Assembly (NCBI GenBank): GCA_019510435.1
Contig: JAEKKJ010000016.1
Location: forward strand, 372,001 to 436,000
From: Caulobacterales bacterium
Lineage (GTDB): Bacteria; Pseudomonadota; Alphaproteobacteria; Caulobacterales; Caulobacteraceae
DNA: 64,000 nt
Direction of reading: 5' to 3'
The notes under the pieces are model-generated. The model saw only the letters and a program-made list of their open reading frames with translations, was not told the origin of the DNA and did not search any database. Positions 38,008 to 46,501 of the stretch are shown one piece after another (within the stretch, counting starts at the first letter, position 1; the number at the start of each line of letters is the position of its first letter). The position numbers and the translations under genes are program-made.

Positions 38008-41000
38008 TCACCCCTCCAAATTCAGCAGCGCCGGATCGCCGCCCTGAGCCGTAATGTTCACGCTCACCGCGCGCTCCACGGCGAACCGCAGCAGCGCATG
38101 CGGCCCGCCGGCTTTCGGTCCTGTGCCCGACAGCCCCTCGCCGCCGAAGGGCTGCACGCCGACCACCGCGCCGATCATCGAGCGGTTGACGTAGGCGTTA
38201 CCGGCCGGGACCGCGGCCATCACCTCTTCCGCGAAGGCCTCGATGCGGCTGTGGACGCCCAGCGTCAGGCCATAGCGGGCCTCAACCAGGGGCGCGGCGG
38301 CCGCCGCCAGCTTGGTCGGGTCGTAGCGCACCACATGCAGGATCGGGCCGAACACCTCCTTGCCCAGGAAGCTGGCGTCCGGGATCTCGGCCAAGGTCGG
38401 AGCGAAGAAGTGGCCCGCGTCCGGCGCCTCCAGCCGCGCCAGCACCTTGGCCTCCTGAGCCAGCCGCGCCACGTGCGCCTCCAGCGCCGCCTTGGCCTCG
38501 GCGTCGATCACCGGCCCCACGTCGGTGCGCGGGTCGGCCGGGTCGGCCACCACCAGGGTCGCCATGGCGCCCCTCAGGCCCTCGATCAGGGCGTCCGCCG
38601 TCTCGTGCGGCAGGAACAGCATGCGCAGGGCCGAGCAGCGCTGGCCGGCCGAGCCGAAGCCGGAGACCAGCACGTCGTCGATCACCTGCTCGCGCAGGGC
38701 CGTGGTGTCCACGAACATGGCGTTGAGGCCGCCCGTCTCGGCGACGAACGGCACGATCGGGCCCTGGCGCGCGGCCAGGGTGCGGTTGATCGCCCAGGCG
38801 GTGTCGGTGCCGCCGGTGAAGGCGACGCCGCCGCAGCCCGGATGGCTGACCAGCGCCTGGCCCACGCTGGCCCCGTCGCCGGGCAGCAGGTGCAGCAGCT
38901 CGGCGGGCACGCCCGCGGCATGGAACAGCTTTACTGCCTCGGCGGCGATGATCGGGGTCTGTTCGGCGGGCTTGGCCAGGACGCCATTGCCGGCGGCCAG
39001 GCCGGCGGCGATCTGGCCGGTGAAGATGGCCAGCGGGAAATTCCAGGGGCTGATGCAGACGAAGACGCCGCGCCCGTGCAGGGAAAGCTGGTTGGTCTCG
39101 CCGACCGGCCCGCGCATCGTCGCGGCGCTGGCGAACTGCCGCTCGGCTAGGTGGGCGTAGTAGCGGCAGAAGTCGGCGGCTTCGCGCACCTCGGCGATGG
39201 CGTCGGCCAGGGTCTTGCCGCCCTCGCGCACGCAGATGGCGATCAGCCGGTCGCGCTCGGCCTCCAGGGCGTCGCCCATGGCGCGCAGCACCTTGGCGCG
39301 GCCCTCGCCACCGCGGGCGTCCCAGGCCTTCTGCGCGCCGCGGGCGGCGGCGAAGGCGCTGTCGATGTCGTCGGGGCCGGCGCTCCATAGCTGGCCGACC
39401 GTGCGGGCAAGATCGGAGGGCGAGCGGGCCGCCTGCGCCGCCCCGCTCTTGCGCAGGCGGCCGCTCACGATCGGCCCGGCCTCCAGCGCCTCGCCGTCCA
39501 GCCGGGCGATGGCCGCTGCCAGCCCCTCCCGCACCGCCTCGATCGACAGATCCAAGCCCTCGGAGTTGCGGCGGCTCGGCCCATAGAGGTCGCGCGGCAG
39601 GGGGATGCGCGGGTGCGGGCCGGCGCCGGCGTCTTCCACCGCGGTGATCGGATCGACCACCACCTTGGCCACCGGCGTCTTCTCGTCCAGCAGGGCGTGC
39701 ACGAAGGAGGTGTTGGCCCCGTTCTCCAGCAGCCGGCGCACGAGATAGGGGAGCAGGTCCTCGTGGCTGCCCACCGGGGCGTAGACCCGCAGCGGGAATT
39801 GGCCGTACCGGTCCGTAGCGGCGCCATACAGCGCCTCGCCCATCCCATGCAGGCGCTGGAATTCGGGGCTGAGGCCCATCTGGCTGGCCATCAGGCGGAC
39901 GGCCGCCAGGGTGTGGGCGTTGTGGGTGGCGAACTGGCCGTAGAGGTGCGGCGCCGCGCCCAGCAAGGCGCGGGCGCAGGCCAGGTACGAGACGTCGGTG
40001 GCGGCCTTGGTCGTGTAGACCGGATAGCCCGATAGCCCCGCCACCTGGGCGCGCTTGATCTCGGAGTCCCAGTAGGCGCCCTTCACCAGGCGCACCATCA
40101 GCCGCCGCCCACTGCCCCGCGCGATACCGGCCACCGCCTCGATCGTCTGGGGGCTTCGCTTCTGGTAGGCCTGCACCGCGAGGCCCAGGCCGCGCCACTC
40201 GCCCAGCGCGGGCTCCCGCGCCAGCCGGTCCAGCAGCTGCAGCGAGATCACCAGCCGATCGGCCTCCTCGGCGTCCAGGGTCAGGTTGATGTCGGCCTCG
40301 GCGGCCATCACCGCGAGGCGCACGATCCGCGGATAGAGGTCTGCGAACACCCGCTCGGCCTGGCGCGCCTCGTAGCGCGGCGAGAGCGCCGAGAGCTTCA
40401 CCGAGACGCCATGGCCGCGCTCCGGCCCCAGGGTTTCGCCCTTGGGGCCCTTACCGTGACGGCCGACGACGCGGATGGCGTCGGCATAGGCCGCCTCATA
40501 GCGGTCGGCGTCGGCGTCGGTGCGGGCGCCCTCGCCCAGCATGTCGAACGAGCAGGTAAAGCCGTCGTCCGCGGCCCGCTTGATCGCGCGGGCGATGGTC
40601 GAGCCCAGCACGAACTGCTCGCCCATGATCCGCACGGCGGCGCCCACGGCGCGGCGGATCACCGGCTCGCCCAGCCGGCCGGCCAGCCGCTTGATGAAGC
40701 CCGGCAGGTCGGCGCGCGCCTCCTCGTCCGGGTCAATCAGCTTGCCGGTGAGCATCAGGCTCCAGGTGGAGGCGTTGACCAGCATGGAGTCAGAGCGGCC
40801 GGCATGGCTGGCCCAGTCGGCGGAGGCGATCTTCTCGGCGATCAGCCGGTCGCGGGTCTCCTCGTCCGGCGTCCGCAACAGGGCCTCGGCCAGGCACATG
40901 AGGGCGAGGCCCTCGCGGGTGGAGAGGCTGAATTCCTGCAGGAAGCTCTCCACCACCCCCTGGCGGCGGGCGTTCTTGCGGGCGGCGCGGACCAGGGACT

Positions 41001-41118
41001 CGGCCTCCGCCCGAACCGCCTCGCGGTCCTGGAGGCTCAGGGGCTTGGCGGCGAGCAGGGCCGCCAGCGCCGTCCGCTCGTCGGCGAACTTCGCCCGGTC
41101 CAGGTCTTCGAACGCCAT
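38008..41118 (-). CDS. putA: Bifunctional proline dehydrogenase / glutamate-semialdehyde dehydrogenase
   Basis: A 1036-residue enzyme that oxidises proline to glutamate in two steps. The N-terminal half is the FAD proline dehydrogenase barrel (GFTCSFDMLGEGART, GVSVKLSALSPRY, VRLVKGAYWDSEIKRAQ, FATHNAHT, YAPVGSHEDLLPYLVRRLLENGA). The C-terminal half is an aldehyde dehydrogenase with catalytic Glu794 (VAETGG) and Cys828 (SAGQRCSALR). The ribbon-helix-helix DNA-binding domain of enterobacterial PutA is absent, as usual here; regulation is left to the divergent Lrp-type gene. Start at MAFEDLDRAKF. Confidence 0.96.
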   Translation of the reverse strand: MAFEDLDRAKFADERTALAALLAAKPLSLQDREAVRAEAESLVRAARKNARRQGVVESFLQEFSLSTREGLALMCLAEALLRTPDEETRDRLIAEKIASADWASHAGRSDSMLVNASTWSLMLTGKLIDPDEEARADLPGFIKRLAGRLGEPVIRRAVGAAVRIMGEQFVLGSTIARAIKRAADDGFTCSFDMLGEGARTDADADRYEAAYADAIRVVGRHGKGPKGETLGPERGHGVSVKLSALSPRYEARQAERVFADLYPRIVRLAVMAAEADINLTLDAEEADRLVISLQLLDRLAREPALGEWRGLGLAVQAYQKRSPQTIEAVAGIARGSGRRLMVRLVKGAYWDSEIKRAQVAGLSGYPVYTTKAATDVSYLACARALLGAAPHLYGQFATHNAHTLAAVRLMASQMGLSPEFQRLHGMGEALYGAATDRYGQFPLRVYAPVGSHEDLLPYLVRRLLENGANTSFVHALLDEKTPVAKVVVDPITAVEDAGAGPHPRIPLPRDLYGPSRRNSEGLDLSIEAVREGLAAAIARLDGEALEAGPIVSGRLRKSGAAQAARSPSDLARTVGQLWSAGPDDIDSAFAAARGAQKAWDARGGEGRAKVLRAMGDALEAERDRLIAICVREGGKTLADAIAEVREAADFCRYYAHLAERQFASAATMRGPVGETNQLSLHGRGVFVCISPWNFPLAIFTGQIAAGLAAGNGVLAKPAEQTPIIAAEAVKLFHAAGVPAELLHLLPGDGASVGQALVSHPGCGGVAFTGGTDTAWAINRTLAARQGPIVPFVAETGGLNAMFVDTTALREQVIDDVLVSGFGSAGQRCSALRMLFLPHETADALIEGLRGAMATLVVADPADPRTDVGPVIDAEAKAALEAHVARLAQEAKVLARLEAPDAGHFFAPTLAEIPDASFLGKEVFGPILHVVRYDPTKLAAAAAPLVEARYGLTLGVHSRIEAFAEEVMAAVPAGNAYVNRSMIGAVVGVQPFGGEGLSGTGPKAGGPHALLRFAVERAVSVNITAQGGDPALLNLEG

Positions 41119-41156
41119 TCGTCGCCTCCAGCTTGAGAGCCTTCGGGATATTCCAG

Positions 41157-41180
41157 CTATCGCCGAATGTGCTGCGATAG
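41157..41180. promoter_or_regulatory. Dyad operator between putA and putR
   Basis: CTATCGC-N10-GCGATAG is a perfect 7-bp-arm inverted repeat, 39 bp before putA and 41 bp before putR, almost midway in the divergent gap. The position is right for PutR binding; Lrp-family proteins act on such dyads. Confidence 0.6.
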
Positions 41181-41220
41181 ATATAGGCTGTCGACGGACA
41201 ATCTTCGACGGGAGGCTGAA

Positions 41221-41691
41221 TTGGCGCAGGTCCTGCGGCTGGACGATACGGACCGTCGGCTGTTGCGCGCACTGCAGTCCGATGGCCGCATCAGCAATGC
41301 CGAGCTGGCGGAGCGCTGCAACCTCTCGCCCTCGGCCTGTTCGGAACGCGTGCGGCGCCTGCGCGAGAGCGGCTACATCACCGGCTTCACCGCCCTGGTG
41401 GATCCTGAGCGCGTCGAGCGCGGGGTGCTGATCTTCGTGGAGGTGGTGCTGGACCGCACGACGCCGGAGGTGTTCGAGACCTTCGCGGCGGCGGCGCGCC
41501 GGGCGCCGGACGTGCTGGAGTGCCACATGGTGGCCGGCGGCTTCGACTACCTGATCAAGTCCCGCGTCCGTGACCTGGCCGCCTGGCGCAAGTTCCTCGA
41601 GGACGTCCTGGTCCGCATCCCCGGCGTGCGCGAGACCCGAACCTACGCGGTGCTGGAAGAGGTCAAGTCCACCACCCAGCTCCCGATCTAA
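41221..41691 (+). CDS. putR: Lrp/AsnC-family regulator of putA (PutR)
   Basis: A 156-residue regulator: N-terminal winged helix (LDDTDRRLLRALQSDGRISN, AELAERCNLSPSACSERVRRL) and C-terminal RAM/AsnC ligand domain (EVVLDRTTPEVFETF, ECHMVAGGFDYLIKSRV). The TTG start is chosen because GGGAGG lies 5 nt upstream. In related bacteria PutR activates putA when proline is present; divergent placement and the dyad between them agree. It ends 3 bp into the DUF559 gene on the other strand. Confidence 0.88.
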   Translation: MAQVLRLDDTDRRLLRALQSDGRISNAELAERCNLSPSACSERVRRLRESGYITGFTALVDPERVERGVLIFVEVVLDRTTPEVFETFAAAARRAPDVLECHMVAGGFDYLIKSRVRDLAAWRKFLEDVLVRIPGVRETRTYAVLEEVKSTTQLPI

Positions 41692-42134
41692 TCCCTCCCT
41701 TGATGGGGAGGGACAGGCGGCGTAGCCGCCAGGGTGAGGGAGCCGCGACCGGGCTGGTCGCTATCCGCCGGCCCCCCACCCCGAGCGCGCACCGAGCTTT
41801 CCAGCGCCAGCACGATCTGGTCCATGACGTCGGCAAGACTGCTGCGGACGCTGCCGGCGGAGATGCGGATCACCCGGAACCCGTGCCGCTCCAGGATCCG
41901 GTCGCGAACGGCGTCGTGCTCCGACTGCCGCTCGTCGGTGTGCTGCACGCCATCGACCTCGACCACCAGCCGATACGACAGGCAGGCGAAATCCAGGAAA
42001 TATCCGCGGAAGGGGAACTGCCGACGAAACGCATAGCCGCGCTCGCGGAGTCGCTTGAGGCGACTCCAGAGAAGCACCTCGGGCTCGCTCATGTTCCTGC
42101 GCAGCTCGCGTGCGCGCTGGATCTCAGATCGCAT
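41688..42134 (-). CDS. DUF559 endonuclease-domain protein, C-terminus encoded by the R1 repeat
   Basis: A 148-residue protein. The core, RRNMSEPEVLLWSRLKRLRE, FRRQFPFRGYFLDFAC, LVVEVDGVQHTDERQSEHDA and FRVIRISAGSV, is the DUF559/Vsr-like restriction-endonuclease fold with a plausible metal site (E-x-L-x-W, D of FLDFAC, E-V-D). From about residue 127 the reading frame runs through R1 copy A (SLTLAATPPVPPHQGRD). It converges on putR with a 4-bp overlap. Such proteins are common in Caulobacterales but have no known role. R1 copies B and C lie just upstream of the gene. Confidence 0.82.
   Translation of the reverse strand: MRSEIQRARELRRNMSEPEVLLWSRLKRLRERGYAFRRQFPFRGYFLDFACLSYRLVVEVDGVQHTDERQSEHDAVRDRILERHGFRVIRISAGSVRSSLADVMDQIVLALESSVRARGGGPADSDQPGRGSLTLAATPPVPPHQGRD
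41692..41757. repeat. R1 repeat, copy A (inside the DUF559 gene 3' end)
   Basis: TCCCTCCCTTGATGGGGAGG, GACAG, the hairpin GGCGGCGTAGCCGCC, then AGGGTGAGG and CCGCGACCGGGC. The same order occurs at 42170-42240, inverted at 42292-42358, at 51393-51460 and, inverted and partly degraded, at 51497-51567. Confidence 0.88.
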
Positions 42135-42169
42135 GCGGCAAGAGTGTTCGCTCTTTGTTCCCTCGTCAA

Positions 42170-42358
42170 TCCCTCCCTTGATGGGGAGGGACAGGCCGCG
42201 AAGCGGCCAGGGTGAGGCAGGCGCGACCGGGCGCGGGGCTGGAGGGCTAGCTTCAAGAAGGCGAAGGGGAGCTCGCGATGACAGGCGCCCAGCCCGGTCG
42301 CGGCTCCCTCACCCTGGCTTGCCTGGGGCAAGCCTGTCCCTCCCCATCAAGGGAGGGA
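42170..42358. repeat. R1 repeats, copies B and C in inverted orientation
   Basis: Copy B (42170-42240) and copy C (42292-42358, opposite strand) face each other over about 50 bp. Each has its own TCCCTCCC/GGGAGGGA stem and a second small hairpin. Together they could form a long cruciform or a long RNA hairpin between the DUF559 gene and ompA. Confidence 0.88.
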
Positions 42359-42418
42359 AAAGAAAAGGGCCCGGTGTCGCCACCGGGCCCCGATCTCAGT
42401 CGCTGATCAGCGATCGAC

Positions 42419-43630
42419 TTAGAAGTTGATGTCGATCGTCGAGCGGCGGTTCAGGGGCTCCTTCACGCCGTCGCCGGTGTTCACGGCGGGCATGGTCTCA
42501 CCCTTCCAGTCCACCGACAGCTTGGTCTGGTCGACACCGGCGCTCACCAGGGCGTCGGCCGCGGCCTTGGCCCGGCGTTCCGACAGGCGGACGTTGTAGG
42601 CCGCCGAACCGGAGGTGTCGGTGTGGCCGACCACCACCACGCGAGTGGCGTTGCCGCTCTTGGCGTAGTTGGCCGCGTCGCTGATCACCGCCTGGGCTTC
42701 CGGCGTGATCACGTACTGATCGAACGGGAAGTAGACGATGAACTGCTTGGCCTCATACGCCGGCGGAGGCGGCGGCGGGGGAGGCGGCGGAGGCGGCGGC
42801 GGCGGCGGGGGCGGCGGGGGAGGCGGCGGGGGCGGAGGCGGCGGCGGCGGCGGGGCCGCGAACAGATAGCGCACGCCAATCGTCACCGACTGGTCCTTGT
42901 ACCGGCCACGGAAGGTTCCGGGGCTCAGCGCCGCGGTCGACGTGGTCTGGAAGGCCACGTCCGAGCCGCTCAGGTAGCGATAGGTCAGGTCGACGTTCAG
43001 CTGGTCGGTGGCCTTCCAGGAAAGGCCGCCCAGCACCTGCCACGCGAACGCGGTGTCGCTGTCGTCGACGGTCAGGTTCTGGAACGCCGGGTTGGTCGCG
43101 CTGAGCGCGCCGGGGACGTTGGAGAACTGGCCGGTGAAGTTCGCCTTCATGTGGTTCACGCCGATGCCGGCGCCCACGAAGGGATCGATCACGAAGTCGG
43201 GCAGGATGTCGTAGATGACATTGCCCATCACGGTCCAAGACTTGATGTCGCCGTCAGGCGAGCCGCAGGTCGCCGAAGCGGTGGTGCGCGTCACGCCGGG
43301 CGAGCAGAGCCCGACCACGGCCTGGTTGGTGCCGCCACGGACCGAATCGATGTCGCCGGGCCGGTAGCCGACTTCCAGCTCAACCCGCCAGTGGTTGTTG
43401 AGCTTGTAGCCAAGCCGCGCGAAGCCGGTCCAATCCTTCTTCTGGTTGAAGTCCCAGATGTAAGGCGCGCCGTTCGGAGCGTTGTTGGCGGAATCGACCT
43501 GGAACTCGTCCGGCCAGTGATAGCCGATGTCCGCAGCGCCATACCAGCCTTCGGTCGCTTGGGCGTGCGCAGCGCCAGACGCGGCGAACGCCGCAGCCAA
43601 CGCGGCCCCAGCCAGGAGTTTCAACTTCAT
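42419..43630 (-). CDS. ompA: OmpA-family outer-membrane protein with a 31-proline hinge
   Basis: A 403-residue protein with signal peptide (ends AAHAQA), an N-terminal eight-strand barrel (YGAADIGYHWP to TIGVRYLF), a hinge of 31 consecutive Pro codons (42853-42761), and the OmpA C-terminal domain (FIVYFPFDQYVITPEAQAVI, VVGHTDTSGSAAYNVRLSERRA, PLNRRSTIDI) that binds peptidoglycan. It links the outer membrane to the cell wall. Translation of the hinge will need elongation factor P. The codons are a mixture of CCG, CCC and CCT, so this is not a pure nucleotide repeat. Confidence 0.93.
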   Translation of the reverse strand: MKLKLLAGAALAAAFAASGAAHAQATEGWYGAADIGYHWPDEFQVDSANNAPNGAPYIWDFNQKKDWTGFARLGYKLNNHWRVELEVGYRPGDIDSVRGGTNQAVVGLCSPGVTRTTASATCGSPDGDIKSWTVMGNVIYDILPDFVIDPFVGAGIGVNHMKANFTGQFSNVPGALSATNPAFQNLTVDDSDTAFAWQVLGGLSWKATDQLNVDLTYRYLSGSDVAFQTTSTAALSPGTFRGRYKDQSVTIGVRYLFAAPPPPPPPPPPPPPPPPPPPPPPPPPPPPPPPAYEAKQFIVYFPFDQYVITPEAQAVISDAANYAKSGNATRVVVVGHTDTSGSAAYNVRLSERRAKAAADALVSAGVDQTKLSVDWKGETMPAVNTGDGVKEPLNRRSTIDINF

Positions 43631-44149
43631 AATCGGAGCCCTCTTGTTGCCCTCAGGTGGTGCGGCCGTTTGACCCAGCCGCCGTTATAACAAGGCCGAA
43701 CCGTTGCGAAAGTGTCGCCGAAGCCACACTCGGGTTGTAATCTCGACCTGAAATCGCAAGCTCTGCCAGGACGCTAGCCGTTTTGCCGCGCGCGCTCAAC
43801 TTGGGCTGCGCCGGCCCTCCCAGCAAATGTAAGTTTCCGACGGGGTCGGACGCACGTCCCCCTACACCCTTCCGCATGGTCAGCACCATACCGATGCTGC
43901 GGTGACTCTTGCGGGGGGTCCGTCGAGTTCTGACGCCAGCGACCAACGATCCTTGTAAAGCGGGCGCGGCGTCGCGGCGGTCCGGGCGCGCGCTCGCGCC
44001 ACGCAGCTCCGCTGGATCATCGATGTGGTTAGGCGTCATGCGCCGGCCCCGACCAACTGGCGTCCCTTTTCGTCTGCCGCCCCAAACGAGCCAAGGTCAC
44101 GCTTGGTTCCGCGCGGCTGAACGCCGGATGAATTTTTCTCCGGAGCGGC
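43631..44149. other. 519-bp gap between ompA and the antiporter, no gene recognised
   Basis: The gap should hold the ompA promoter (on the minus strand, TTGTTATAACG around 43682-43692 could be a -10 region). One GACTC (GANTC) motif lies near 43902. A 128-codon minus-strand frame across it shows no motif, no ribosome-binding site and poor codon bias, so it was not called. Confidence 0.5.
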
Positions 44150-45937
44150 TCAGCTGCCCTGGTCGCGCTGGAAGCGCCGGCCGCGTCCGCCCAGGGCCTC
44201 GGGCCGGTTCAGGGCGGCGCGGAACTCGTCGCGCCGTTCGTGGATCGAGGCGATCACCGGGCCCATCGGCACGCCGATCTCCACCAGCACCGCCTCGGAA
44301 AGTTGCAGGCTGGCCTCGATGGTTTCCGGCACCGCGTCGGTGGCGCCCAGGTCGTAGAGGCGCTGGGCGTGGCGCGCGTCGCGGGCCCGGGCCACGATGG
44401 TCAGCTTCGGCCGCAGCTCGCGGGCGACGCCGACGATGGCCTCCACCCCCTCGGGATCGTCCATGGTCACCACCAGGGCGCGGGCCTCGGCAAGGCCGCA
44501 ACGCAGCAGGAAGTCGGCCCGCGCCGCGTCGCCGAAATGGATCGCCTCGCCGGTCCTGCGGCCCTGCTCCACCAGCCGCGGGTCCTTCTCGGCGGCCAGC
44601 CAGGGGATGTCGTGGCGGCGTAGCATGTCGCCGACCAGCCGCCCGACGCGGCCGTAGCCCACCACCAGGACCGGCGCGGCCGATCCGGCCGGGGTCGCTC
44701 CTGGATGCTCGGCCGGCAGCTCCGCCGGCGCGGTCCGCCGCCCGCCCAGCCGGAAGCCGAGGTTGGCCAGGGCCGGCGCCGCGAACATCGAGAGCGTGGC
44801 GGCCACCAGCGCCGTCTGGCCGGCGTGGCGCGAGACCAGGTGCTCGGCCATGGCCTGGCCCAGGATCACGAAGGCGAACTCCCCGGCCCCGGCCAGCAGC
44901 AGCGCCGCCTCCAGCGCCTGGCGCAGCTTCAGCCCGAACGCCCGGGCCAGCACCACCACCGCGGCGGTGTTCAGCACCGCGACGCCCGCCGTCACCCCCA
45001 GGATCAGGAGCGGCCGCTGCAGCAGCAGCGGCACGTTCAGCCCGATGCCCACCGAGATGAAGAAGAGGCCGAGCAGCAGGCCCTTGAACGGCTCCACCCG
45101 CGATTCGACCTCGTGGCGGAACTCGGTCTCGGCCAGCAGCAGGCCGGCGACGAAGGCGCCCAGCGCCATGGAGAGGCCCGTGAGTGCGCTCACCAGCCCC
45201 GCGCCCACCACCACCAGCAGGCAGGCGGCGACGAACAGCTCCTCGCTCTTGGCCTTCGCCACCGAGCGCAGCATCGGGCGCAGCAGCAGCCGGCCGAACA
45301 CGAACAGGGCCGCCAGCCCCGCCACCGCCGGCAGGAACGAGAGCAGGATCGCCGGCGAAAAGGCCGCCGCGCTCCGCCGACCGATGAGCGTGAGGGTCAC
45401 CAGGATCGGCGCCACCGCCAGGTCCTGGAACAGCAACACCGAGAACGTCGCCCGCCCCGCGGCCGCGTGCTGGCGCTTCTGCTCGGTCAGGATCGGCATG
45501 ACGATGGCGGTGGAGGACAGCGCCAGGGCCGCCCCGATCGCCACGGCCGCGGTCGGCGGCTGGCCCACGGCTACCGCCGCCAGCGCCACCACGGTCAGCG
45601 AGACCAGCACCTGCAGCGCGCCCAGGCCGAAGACGTAGCGGCGCAGGCTGCGCAGTCGCTCCCACGACAGCTCCAGCCCGATGGAGAACAGCAGGAACAC
45701 GACCCCGAACTCGGCCAGCTGGGCCAGCTCGTCCGGGTTATCGATGGTGAAGGCGTCGAGCCAGGGAACCTGGTGCGAAAAGCGGCCGAGACCATACGGC
45801 CCCAGCACCACGCCCGCCCCCAGAAACCCCAGGATCGGGCTGATGCGCCAACGGCGGAACAGCGGGACCACCACCCCGGCGGTGGCAAGGAACAGCACCA
45901 CGTCCTTGTAGGCGCCAGGCTGGACGTGGCCTTCCAT
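44150..45937 (-). CDS. CPA2/Kef-type cation:proton antiporter with TrkA-N domain
   Basis: A 595-residue protein: about 12 membrane helices (PILGFLGAGVVLGPYG, LAEFGVVFLLFSIGLEL, ALALSSTAIVMPILTE, SVLLFQDLAVAPIL, LLLGLFFISVGIGLN) followed by a Rossmann TrkA-N domain (VLVVGYGRVGRLVGDMLRRH). This is the KefB/KefC layout for K+ efflux gated by a nucleotide or glutathione-type ligand. No KefF/G-type ancillary gene is adjacent. Substrate K+ or Na+ not certain. Confidence 0.9.
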   Translation of the reverse strand: MEGHVQPGAYKDVVLFLATAGVVVPLFRRWRISPILGFLGAGVVLGPYGLGRFSHQVPWLDAFTIDNPDELAQLAEFGVVFLLFSIGLELSWERLRSLRRYVFGLGALQVLVSLTVVALAAVAVGQPPTAAVAIGAALALSSTAIVMPILTEQKRQHAAAGRATFSVLLFQDLAVAPILVTLTLIGRRSAAAFSPAILLSFLPAVAGLAALFVFGRLLLRPMLRSVAKAKSEELFVAACLLVVVGAGLVSALTGLSMALGAFVAGLLLAETEFRHEVESRVEPFKGLLLGLFFISVGIGLNVPLLLQRPLLILGVTAGVAVLNTAAVVVLARAFGLKLRQALEAALLLAGAGEFAFVILGQAMAEHLVSRHAGQTALVAATLSMFAAPALANLGFRLGGRRTAPAELPAEHPGATPAGSAAPVLVVGYGRVGRLVGDMLRRHDIPWLAAEKDPRLVEQGRRTGEAIHFGDAARADFLLRCGLAEARALVVTMDDPEGVEAIVGVARELRPKLTIVARARDARHAQRLYDLGATDAVPETIEASLQLSEAVLVEIGVPMGPVIASIHERRDEFRAALNRPEALGGRGRRFQRDQGS

Positions 45938-46065
45938 CGGGTCTCCCGGTTGCTGCCCCCGCCTATATGGGCCCGGCCAATATGGGCCAGCTGAGCCGCT
46001 TGCGGAATCCCGTGATCGGTATAGGACCGCCAGCCGTGGGACGCCCGGCCGGAAAACCGATCAGC

Positions 46066-46440
46066 GTGCGCGCCGAACGGCGGGCAATGATCGCGCTTGC
46101 CGCCATCTTCGCCCTGCTGGTCCAGGTGATCGCGCCCGCGACCGCCATGGCCATGCCCATGGATCCGCAGGCCGGCGTCATCTGCGCCCCCGCCAACGGT
46201 CCGGCCGGCCCCGCCGCGCCGGCGCCGACCGGGGACCTGCCCGCCGGCCAGTGCGGCCACTGCGGGCACTGCACGGCCGCACCCTCGGCTGCGGCCCTGC
46301 CAGAGCCCCTCGCCGAGCCCATCCAGCTCGTCCGCTACGCCGGGCGCATCGATCCCCCGCGGGCCGCCACCCAGCGCCGCCCGCCGGCTCGTGCGCCCCC
46401 ACGCCCGCCCGGACAGGGCCCGCCGTCTCCGAACGCCTGA
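46066..46440 (+). CDS. DUF2946-like exported protein with a CGHCGHC motif
   Basis: About 124 residues: a signal-like hydrophobic segment (MIALAAIFALLVQVIAPATAMAM), then a short Pro/Ala-rich region around ICAPANG and CGHCGHC, a metal-binding-looking Cys/His cluster. DUF2946 proteins are commonly found beside copper-uptake genes. The GTG start at 46066 is a choice; a GTG at 46036 is also possible. It lies 62 bp before the TonB receptor of the same operon. Confidence 0.72.
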   Translation: MRAERRAMIALAAIFALLVQVIAPATAMAMPMDPQAGVICAPANGPAGPAAPAPTGDLPAGQCGHCGHCTAAPSAAALPEPLAEPIQLVRYAGRIDPPRAATQRRPPARAPPRPPGQGPPSPNA

Positions 46441-46501
46441 CTGACGTCACTGGCGCGCCTCGCAGCGCGCTCGTCATCCTGCCGTTCGGAGTTCAACGCC
46501 T

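Noticed and set aside
43653..44039. 128-codon minus-strand frame upstream of ompA
   Set aside because: No domain, no ribosome-binding site, and codon use unlike the genes around it; it lies in the ompA promoter region.
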